From Cyrtodaria siliqua (lineage: Eukaryota; Mollusca; Bivalvia; Adapedonta; Hiatellidae), in contig JAWPHD010000233.1 in the NCBI GenBank assembly GCA_037043455.1, forward strand, positions 62,001-126,000: 64,000 nucleotides of DNA. Direction: 5' to 3'. The position numbers and the translations under genes were made by a program. The stretch's first letter is position 1. Every line of letters begins with the position of its first letter. This document shows positions 56,693 to 64,000 of the stretch, in pieces. Under the pieces are notes generated by a model, which saw only the letters and a list, made by a program, of their open reading frames with translations, searched no databases and had not been told where the DNA came from.

Positions 56693-56846
56693 GAGGATCT
56701 GACATGAGTTGTCATTTAATACAACATTTTATTAAACGAGTTCAGGAATTTGTTATTAAGCGAGCCTCTGGCGAGCTTAATAACAAATTCCTGGACGAGT
56801 TTAATAAAATGTTGTATGAAATGACAACGAGTGTCAGATCCTTTTT
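56693..56846. repeat. Long near-perfect hairpin nested in the intron 1 MITE
   Basis: Arms of about 70 bp (AGGATCTGACATGAGTTGTC at the left, GACAACGAGTGTCAGATCCT at the right) around a short GAGCCTCTGGCGAGC centre. Confidence 0.88.
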
Positions 56847-56851
56847 ATCAC

Positions 56852-56985
56852 ATGAATTTTGAAATTTTGAAATTTTGGAATTTTGGATTTTGAAATTTGG
56901 AATTTTGTATTTGGAATTTTTTGAATTTTGAAATTTTGAAATTTTTGAATTTTGAAATTTTGAAATTTTTGAATTTTGAAATTTC
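56852..56985. repeat. (GAATTTTGAAATTTT)n low-complexity tract
   Basis: A run of GAATTTTGAAATTTT-type 7-9 base units. The minus-strand ORF of KFQNSKIS repeats is an artefact of it. Confidence 0.9.
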
Positions 56986-57779
56986 GGTCGCCTTGCATTA
57001 TACATGGTTAATATAAGGAAATACGTAATGGGTATATTATACGGAATACAAGCAGTTTCATGTGATAAAAAACATTATTCCATTACGTATACATATTTTT
57101 CATACAGTTGCTGTCATTTTCCCCTATAAATCAGTAAATTTTCATATTTATAAATATTTCATATATGGTCATTTAGTACTGTGATGTGATAGCTCTCAAA
57201 ATGACAGATTCCATATCCTTTTTAACAGAACCTTCAAATGATCATATCTTCTTTGTTTATCATCCGATTTTGATAATTCTTTCTTTCACTCTTAATCAAT
57301 TTTTTCAGAATTTTCAATAATAAATATAGGTTGACCGTGTCGCTGCATTACCTTCAAGTCATTAATGTTACCCATTTGTACCATTAAGTCATCAATGTTG
57401 AAATTGGTATCTTTAAAATGACGTTATGGATATTGGGTTGTGTTTCCGGTAATTACCGGCTTACGGAAATCGACGAGGCAGTTCCGAATGATTGGTATGG
57501 TACGGAGGAGACCGACGCAACATATTGATATGTGGAACAGAATCTCACATGCTTCCATATTTAATATTGAATATATTAAACTTGCAAAGTCGCGCATCAT
57601 ATACTTTTATCTTACTCGTTTAATAAATTCAACGTTAAACAGGAACGGCTGTAAGTTTCTCTATTAATGGTGAGTTTTGTATATCTTCAAAATTACATTA
57701 TCGAGATAATGTTTTGTATGTTTATGATGAACCATAGAGTAACGTGGAATATTATTTTTTATTTATATATACATTACAG

Positions 57780-57915
57780 CTATATCCGTACACGCAGCAG
57801 GTACAGACGACTACACGTATGCGGATGCTGACGACGTGTGTACATCATTAGGTGGACGTCTGATGACACAAAACGAATTGCGGTCACTGTATAACTCTGG
57901 ATATCAAATTTGCGG
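57780..57915 (+). CDS. Exon 2: first half of a Link-like domain
   Basis: The acceptor ACATTACAG ends at 57779. The split codon from exon 1 completes as GCT, and the frame encodes GTDDYTYADADDVCTSLGG, RLMTQNELRSLYNSGYQIC (residues 111-148). The pattern Y.y.dA...C...Ga.L.T..eL...y..G...C is that of hyaluronan-type Link (Xlink) domains. The donor GCGG|GTACAT is at 57916, phase 2. Phases on both sides match the neighbouring exons exactly. Confidence 0.78.
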
Positions 57916-57927
57916 GTACATCGTCAA

Positions 57928-58052
57928 TTATTTATGAATATTCATACTATCATCACCAATTACTTCTGATTATTCATAATAGCATCATCAATTATTTATG
58001 AATATTCATAATAGCATGGTCAATTTGTTTTATGAATATTCATAATAGCTAT
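57928..58052. repeat. 32-bp tandem repeat in intron 2, 4 copies
   Basis: Units built on ATTTATGAATATTCATAATA and CATCATCA, spaced 32-34 bp, starting just after exon 2. Confidence 0.8.
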
Positions 58053-58490
58053 TCATAGCTCAAAGTGAAATGTTGTAAAATCCTATTAATTTGCAATAGT
58101 TTACTGTTCATGAACATATGGCATATTTAGTTCTAGATAATCTTTATTATTACCACAATCGATATCAACATATAGTCACAATCAAATCCATTCGCAGAAT
58201 ATTCGTAATAGCTGTTCAAAGCTCAAACTGAAATGTTCTCATTTCTAATTAGTTTACAATAGTTTACTCTTCAAGAACATGTAGCATATTTAGTTCTAGA
58301 TAACCTTTATTATTACCACAATCGATATCAAAATATAGTCAAAATCAGATCCATTCGCAGAATATTCGTAATAGCTAATCAAAGCTCAACTTTGAAACTG
58401 AAATGTTGTAATCTACGATTAATTTACAATAGTTTACTGTTTATGAACATAAATCATATTTAGTTCTAGATAGCTTTTATTAATATAAAG
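58053..58490. repeat. 164-bp tandem repeat in intron 2, about 2.6 copies
   Basis: AGCTCAAA.TGAAATGTT marks unit starts at about 58057, 58221 and 58384. Each also has GCATATTTAGTTCTAGATAA and CACAATCGATATCAA. Confidence 0.85.
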
Positions 58491-58619
58491 ACCCTGGTGG
58501 TGTATACAGCACTGGTTCTACCAAGGATACATGTGGTGATCTGCCTCTACCCAAAAAACAACCGTCCTGTTTAACTTAACATGTGCTAACAATGACGCAA
58601 AACACCATTCAAACAAACA

Positions 58620-58865
58620 AACTGATTATTTACACTGTTCCTTTTTTAGGATGATGCTAGGCTAGAGTGGAGTTTGGTGCACCCTTTAATCTCGTTTAAC
58701 CCCCAGCGGCTTTTTTTTTGAGAAAGCGGTATCCCTATTGTCAACGCCTTTTATTTTAGTGATGTCGCATACTTGGCTTCAATTGTTGTTTGTTTTGCAT
58801 ACGTCGTTTTGGGTTGACTTTGTTATCTGGATTCTACATTTCTGTTTGACTTTTATACATACTTT
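58620..58865 (+). other. Naiad-like 3' tail fragment in intron 2
   Basis: Contains ATTTACACTGTTCC, TTTGGTGCACCCTTTAATCT, GGTATCCCTATTGTCAACGC, TAGTGATGTCGCATAC and TTCTGTTTGACTTT end. No RT is attached. Confidence 0.65.
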
Positions 58866-58873
58866 TGTAGCAG

Positions 58874-59128
58874 AAATTGCATTATGCTGGTGCTGAAGGA
58901 GCATCAAATACTGTTGAAAAAGGTCATACTACTACAACAAATGATAGCCCAAACAAAGTTTACTTCTTCAGCAAAGTAATTTATCTGGTTATAACTGGTC
59001 TTCTAACATTTATCATGGGAGGTGTGCTTGGACATGGTTGTATAGTGTTATCGTGCTTCCCAGTAACAGAAAGGCTGAAGTTTAGAGACGATGCCTCATT
59101 ATACTTACTAACAAGCGACCTTGACTAA
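58874..59128 (+). other. Open frame with one membrane segment in intron 2 (doubtful)
   Basis: An 83-codon frame without ATG start (opens at TTG 58877), containing a hydrophobic run KVIYLVITGLLTFIMGGVLG and ending DLD-stop. Upstream AG sites (58870, 58873) do not give a phase that fits exon 1 or exon 2. I cannot call it an alternative exon. Confidence 0.2.
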
Positions 59129-59253
59129 GTACTATCGCTGTTACGTATGTCGGAAGGAAAACTCAATCGACTGGTTTCATGTATCATCTCTTGCGACAGT
59201 AGCCCCCGTTTAAAAGCTAGAGGACTAATTATATTTGATGGTACGATTTTTTT

Positions 59254-59292
59254 CATTCTCTCTCTCTTTCTCTCTCTCTCTCTCTATCTCTG
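59254..59292. repeat. (CT)n microsatellite in intron 2
   Basis: An almost pure CT run. Confidence 0.9.
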
Positions 59293-59400
59293 ATTTGATC
59301 TTTGTATAAATAGTGTATAAATAGTCAGAGTCCACTTCCGTGTTTTTTGTTTTTTATTTGCTTATTTATTTTAGTTAATATTACGTTTACATTATTTCAG

Positions 59401-59527
59401 GTGTACATGGGTCCAGGGAGGTAACAGTTACTACCTGATGCAACAAAGGTTATCGGGCTGTGGCGGTGGCATAGGATTAATTAAGTGTACCTGGAAACCA
59501 CGCCAAGCGTATTGCAAATTTCAGTGA
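59401..59527 (+). CDS. Exon 3: second half of the Link-like domain and stop
   Basis: The acceptor ATTATTTCAG ends at 59400. The frame gives CTWVQGGNSYYLMQQRLSGC, then GGG, KCTWKPRQAYCKFQ and TGA at 59525-59527. The W-V-.-G-.-.-Y-Y and GCGGG motifs complete the Link fold; Cys at residues 150, 169, 178 and 187 can pair with those of exon 2. ATTAAA at 59636 is a candidate poly(A) signal about 110 bp downstream. A C-type-lectin-like fold is the main alternative. Confidence 0.78.
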
Positions 59528-60043
59528 CAGTTCCCGTAGTTTACTTATTTCTGATTGGGTCAGTATGGTTTTATGAAAGGAGATATATTTTTCTATTTTT
59601 GAAGACTGATTAATACATAATATGTGCATTTCTTTATTAAAGTATTTTCGCAGTACAGTATTAATGTCACCGGGTTACTTATTGTAACCCATTGTGTACA
59701 ATTTTAATCTATACACAGTACAGTACTGGTCCTACCCATGAAAAATGGGTGGTATGCCACCACCACAACAAAAACTCGACCGTCATACATGTTTATATAG
59801 CCTTACATGTGTTGAAAATGACGTAACACATCATACAAACAAATATTACAAAACAATCCATACACATAACAATAACAAGCTATGCTGTAATGACGTCAGC
59901 TACACTACATACAGATTGCGCGTTAAATATTGATGTCATATACTTCACATTAAAGTAATTGCATAACAAAACAAGTAACAGTTACTAAACAGCTTCGTAC
60001 AGAAAAACAATAACGTCAAGTGAATTAACAGAACTCCGCGCTA

Positions 60044-60166
60044 TCATTCTATTCCATCTTTAAAGCGGCGATACCATTTACAAACTGAATCACGAGAAAC
60101 TGTTGGTTTTACAGAAGCTCTGTCCATCATGTTCCGCGTTTGTGTTGGTGTTTTAACTAATTTCAC
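60044..60166 (-). pseudogene. mariner-type transposase N-terminal fragment
   Basis: The minus strand encodes KTPTQTRNMMDRASVKPT and VSRDSVCKWYRRFKDGIE before a TGA. The P-T-x-T...VSR..V..W..RF.DG pattern is the helix-turn-helix start of mariner (SETMAR-like) transposases. The catalytic part is absent. Confidence 0.6.
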
Positions 60167-60589
60167 ACAAAACTTTAACACAAAACTTTATAATATCGCG
60201 TTATTCTATTAATTTATCGTCATTTTTTCAAGAAACAGTTTAGTAATTGTACTTGTATTGTTATGTAATTATTACACGGTGACGGATATGAAATCACCAT
60301 TTAACGTGCTAAATGTACTGACGTCATTGTGGTAAAATACGAAATGGCATTGAATGGAAAGATGGATTGAAAAAATGTCTGTCTTGGCAAACGCACATAA
60401 AAAGTAATAGGAAAAATGCTACACAAAGTTGCACATGCAATAGGATTTCATTGGGAAAACTTGATATATGCAAAACCACGATAGAACAAGTTATCATGGA
60501 CAAATCTCACATAACGGTATCCCAGATCTACCACATGTTTAACAACTGTGTTTTTTGTTAATATTATATATAAATGATCATTTATCTTT
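60167..60589. other. Unannotated DNA
   Basis: A 64-codon ORF (60367-60561) has no recognisable features. A direct repeat CACAAAACTTTA occurs at 60167-60188. Confidence 0.4.
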
Positions 60590-60665
60590 GTAGTTGTTTT
60601 TGTTTTAGTGCGTGTTTGTGGTTGACCGCTCCTTGAATGAATCATTTCCTGCTCGACTTTTAAAT
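60590..60665 (+). other. Naiad-like 3' terminus fragment
   Basis: TGTTTGTGGTTGACCGCTCC, TTGAATGA, CATTTCCTGCTCGACTTTT match the last 60 bp of the Naiad-like 3' UTR. Nothing else of the element is attached. Confidence 0.65.
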
Positions 60666-61084
60666 CTAATTTTCAAGCAAAGGCTGAGAATGCCATACTG
60701 GACGCAGTGCTTCAGGCTTTGGTGAATAGTCCGACTGTGTCAATATACCGGGGTGAAATCAAGAACATGCTCGATGTTTTCCATATTAACTGAAAGCGAG
60801 AATTTCATCCTACAGCTTTAGCTATACTGAAAGGAATGGAGTTGGTTCAATTTGCCAGTTTTGTTAGCAAGTATGAAATGATACTGTGTCACCTTTATTT
60901 TATGCTACCCGTGCGAAGGTAGTAACCTCGTGCTAAGGTAGTAAACCCGCGAGAAATTCTGAATCACTGCTCTGTAGCTTGAAAAATACAGCACTGACAG
61001 CAATAACATAAAATAAACGTTCGACGATAATTCAGATGCTTTAAAGGAAGAGATTTTTTACGTTCTTCAATATAGAGATAAAAA

Positions 61085-62215
61085 TCATGTTTCCACCAGC
61101 TTGATTGTTTTGATAAATAAGAACGGGAGAACTAGATGTAGTAAAGTAGTTCTATTACTGAATATTCATCATGTTTCCACCAGCTTGATTGTTTTGATAA
61201 AATAAGAATGGGAGTACTAGATGCAGTAAAGTAGTTCTATTACTGAATATTCATCATGTTTCCACCAGCTTGATTGTTTTGATAAATAAGAATGGGAGTA
61301 CTAGATGCAGTTAAGTTTTTTTAATATTGCATATTCATCATGTTTCCACCAGCTTGGTTGTTTTGATAAATAAGAACGGGAGTACCAGATGTAGTAAAAG
61401 TATTTCTATTATTAAATATTCATCATGTTTCCACCAGCTTGATTGTTTTGATAAATAAGAACGGGAGTACCAGATGTGGTAAAGTATTTATATTATTGAA
61501 TATTCATCATGTTTCCACCAGCTGGATTGTTTTGATAAATAAGAACGGGAGTACTTGATGTAGTAAAGTATTTCTATTATTGAATATTCATCATGCTTTC
61601 ATCAGCTTGTTTTGATCAATAAGAACGGGAATACTAGATGTAGTAAAGTATTTTTATTATTGCATATTCATCATGTTTCCACCAGCTTGGTTGTTTTGAT
61701 AAATAAGAACGGGAGTACCAGATGTAGTAAAGTATTTTCTATTATTAAATATTCATCATGTTTCCACCAGCTTGATTGTTTTGATAAATAAGAACGGGAG
61801 TACCAGATGTGGTAAAGTATTTATATTATTGAATATTCATCATGTTTCCACCCAGCTGGATTGTTTTGATAAATAAGAACGGGAGTACTTGATGTAGTAA
61901 AGTATTTCTATTATTAAATATTCATCATGGTTCCACCAGCTTGATTGTTTTGATAAATAAGAAACGGGAGTACCAGATATAGTAAAGTCTTTATATTATT
62001 GAATATTCATCATATTTCCATTAGCTTGATTATTTTGATAAATAAGAACGGGAGTATTAGATGTAGTAATGTAAACGGGAGTATTAGATGTAGTAATGTA
62101 TTTATATTATTGAATATTCATCATGTTTCCACCAGCTTGATTGTTTTGATAAATAAGAACGGAGTTCTAGATGTAGTAAATATTTCTATTACTGAATATT
62201 CATCATGTTTTTACA
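61085..62215. repeat. 84-bp tandem array, about 13 copies, with 4-unit higher-order repeat
   Basis: The unit GAATATTCATCATGTTTCCA, CCAGCTTGATTGTTTTGATA, AATAAGAACGGGAGTAC and AGATGTAGTAAAGTATTTCT has period about 84. Variant positions (CTTGG, GTGGTAAAG, CTGGATTG, ACTTGATG) recur in the same order at 61330-61590 and 61664-61916, a 4-unit higher-order repeat of about 340 bp. Confidence 0.93.
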
Positions 62216-63129
62216 ATTAAATTATAGTTCCAATAAAATATAATCCAAAGTTCGATGAACCATCTGATGTGTAAGAAATCGATACCATTATGATAGGTGT
62301 CAGAAAGTAATTCCGGGTCGTAGGATGCTAAAACAAGTTCCATGGACTAATCCAGAGATCCTAATTTGCGTGTGTTTTTCTCCAGATTGATTTTACATTT
62401 CATTGTTAAATTTAAACCTGATGTTAAAGTGTCATGTCTGTTGTCATAATATCAGTTTGTCAGGAGATTATGAGCACAGCGGCTAGAGATGCGGCGTTGA
62501 TGTTTGAGTATTTCACAATAATCATACTAATAGTGTTACTGATGTGAATGAATGACATGAATTGCCGGGAAGCGTCATAGGAAGCGTGAAGACTAGGGTT
62601 AATCTTTTCTTTTTTAGCCCCGTGTGTTCCGGGGGCCCCGTTTGGTTACGGGGCAAAGATAGGGCCACTGCAGATCCCGTTGAGGGGAAGGCAGAGGGGT
62701 AGAACGCCCCCCAAATTCTATGTTCATTTGTCATTTTTTGTCCATGCTCATTAAAGGTCTTCATCATGACCCCTGCATTGTTTCAGGTGCCATCTCGCTC
62801 ATATCACTAGAGCAGTGGCAGAAAAACTATAACGTGCTCCAGCGTATATGGAGTGTCTACAGTAGAATTTGCAGCAACTCTGCAGTTCAGGGTGAGAAGG
62901 TTCTAGGCCCGTTCTCCATATTCTATCTCGATGTACATGGAGGATGAGCCTGGCATGTTCATTCCTGTTAGCGCATATAACCTTTCATGTGTTGGTGCGC
63001 CTTAAAATCCCATTCAATTAAAAAACGGTTTTTTAGTACAGTTTCCTGCTACGTTTGGATGGCACTGTAAATTTGCGTAGAACAAAGCGTTCAGGGACTA
63101 TTTTCTTGTGTACTATTGTATATTTGTTT
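62216..63129. other. Unannotated DNA
   Basis: Contains a small GC-rich patch (62615-62700) with a CCCCGT..ACGGGG hairpin. ORFs up to 81 codons show no motif I recognise. Confidence 0.45.
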
Positions 63130-63305
63130 TGTGTTTTTTGTCACTGACCGTTCCAAGGCGGTAGCCCTATTTGTGTGTTTGGCATGTCTTATTTTGCCTT
63201 TTATTCCTTTTATAGATAGTTGTTCTTTGTTTCTCTGTGAGTTTGTGGTTGACTGTCGTCCTTAAATGTTACTTTACCTGTTCGATATATATCTATTTTT
63301 AGTAT
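63130..63305 (+). other. Naiad-like 3' tail fragment
   Basis: CACTGACCGTTCCAAGGCGG, TAGCCCTATT, a shortened middle, GTTTGTGGTTGACTGTCGTC and TTACCTGTTCGATAT end. The tail carries a small deletion between the 82-bp-type and 51-bp-type segments. Confidence 0.75.
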
Positions 63306-63326
63306 GTTTAAATTTATTATAAATGT

Positions 63327-64000
63327 AGTGTTGATGTGCCAGAACCGCAATGCAGCCTTACTGAATAGAGAAATGCCATTTGATTAGTAAAAGGTAATCT
63401 TGCCTAGCAGTGATTGGTTGACTATTTAATCTTGCCTAGCAGTGATTGGTGGACTATTTTGTCGTCAGGATCAACCACTATAAATACAGAGCTGACAATT
63501 GGTGAATGTTAGCAGTTGCATTCGAGGCAAAATTCAAAACATACTTTTGTCAAATAGACCAAACAACCAAAAAGCGATAAACGTATTAGCTATTTAGATA
63601 CTTGAACCTCTCATTAGGCAGATAATGCATTATTTTCTCAAAATGTCAGTCAATAAACAGTTTAAGCAGTTTGTTAGATATATATACAATAAACTGTGCA
63701 ACTGTCTCATTGTCTGCGAATGCCACCCTGAAACTGTTAAATATATATGTTAAGGCATGCATCATGCAATTGTCTGTATGATTAGCTTTATAAGCTAAGT
63801 AGTTGAATAATTCGACAATAAGCTAATAAATCAACTTATTGCGGAATACGTCGTTGTTTCTTTTTTTAGAATTCCACCTTGAACATATTTAAATCCGAAA
63901 CTAACGCAGTGAGCTACAGGGATTACCTTTGGTGTTAGATAAGTGCGGCATAACGAGTGATCGAACTGAGCTAGGAATAAAGCTAACGTTTTGAAACAGT
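63327..64000 (+). mobile_element. Possible 5' LTR and primer site of an LTR element running off the window
   Basis: The promoter module is followed by AATAAA signals near 63653 and 63690. At 63930-63948 there is TGGTGTTAGATAAGTGCGG, which resembles the tRNA-Leu primer site of the Gmr1-like element (TGGTGTCAGAAGTGGG) with one substitution and two extra bases. The LTR ends are not certain because the second LTR lies outside. Confidence 0.35.
63395..63500 (+). promoter_or_regulatory. Promoter-like module: duplicated inverted CCAAT boxes and TATA box
   Basis: A 32-bp direct duplication (63395-63426 and 63427-63458) places two ATTGG (inverted CCAAT) boxes at 63413 and 63445, followed by TATAAATA at 63479-63486. 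Spacing fits a pol II promoter with a start near 63510. No ORF follows within the window, in keeping with an LTR or a long 5' UTR. Confidence 0.5.

Larger units (their letters stand above)
56588..57357. mobile_element. 770-bp MITE in intron 1
   Basis: 27-bp terminal inverted repeats: 56588-56614 (TTAAAGGGAATGTAGCGACA) and 57331-57357 (ending TGCATTACCTTCAA) with about four mismatches. It encloses a second, almost perfect palindrome and a low-complexity tract. No ORF of note. Confidence 0.7.

Noticed and set aside
58877..59128. Alternative membrane-anchored 3' exon of the PAN/Link gene
   Set aside because: No AG acceptor nearby gives the phase needed by exon 1 or exon 2, and the frame starts without ATG.

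Overview
This is metazoan nuclear DNA, AT-rich and dominated by transposons. The element mix (Penelope-like elements with two kinds of reverse transcriptase, several LINE lineages, a Ty3/gypsy element with integrase upstream of RT, palindromic MITEs, long satellite arrays) suggests a mollusc, most likely a bivalve. That is inference; nothing in the window fixes the species. Only one host gene can be modelled with confidence.

Layout. 0-1.9 kb: a 38-bp perfect hairpin, a microsatellite and a palindromic MITE. 1.9-2.6 kb: an antisense 3' tail of a Naiad-like retroelement, part of which has become a 51-bp tandem array. 2.7-4.6 kb: a broken canonical Penelope-like element (PLE). 4.65-18.35 kb: two tandem copies (A, B) of a Naiad-like PLE with GIY-YIG endonuclease remnants N-terminal to RT. 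Copy B is split by a LINE, and that LINE is split by an 8.77-kb, very young Gmr1-like LTR retrotransposon (7690-16456, minus strand): a three-level nest. 18.6-21.65 kb: a foldback element, a tRNA-like relic and a 1.94-kb element with 55-bp terminal inverted repeats. 22.0-31.3 kb: an antisense Naiad-like tail in which one 82-bp segment has expanded to about 105 copies with higher-order repeats. 31.8-32.7 kb: a 584-bp piece of that satellite transposed into a small ORF between 49-bp direct repeats. 33.4-49.5 kb: LINE copies, one carrying two nested insertions (a 5'-truncated Naiad-like copy, and a 2.7-kb unit with a THAP start and a second short ORF). 50.0-51.7 kb: the cleanest Naiad-like RT copy (D, minus strand). 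52.2-55.2 kb: diverged tandem repeats and two copies of a 440-bp MITE.

55.85-59.53 kb: a three-exon host gene, plus strand, phase-consistent, for a 190-residue secreted protein with a PAN/Apple-like N-terminal half and a Link-like C-terminal half. Its introns hold MITEs, palindromes, tandem repeats and a retroelement tail. 60-63.3 kb: a mariner relic, an 84-bp tandem array and more retroelement tails. The right edge (63.4-64.0 kb) looks like the start of an LTR element, with duplicated inverted CCAAT boxes, a TATA box, AATAAA signals and a degenerate tRNA-Leu-type primer binding site.

The main new observation is that two different satellites, the 51-bp array (1.9-2.5 kb) and the 82-bp array (22.2-30.9 kb), align to two neighbouring segments of the same Naiad-like 3' UTR. 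The tail of one retroelement family has seeded separate tandem arrays.

Limits: all similarity calls come from motif reading by eye. Boundaries of degenerate elements are approximate, usually to 10-50 bp.
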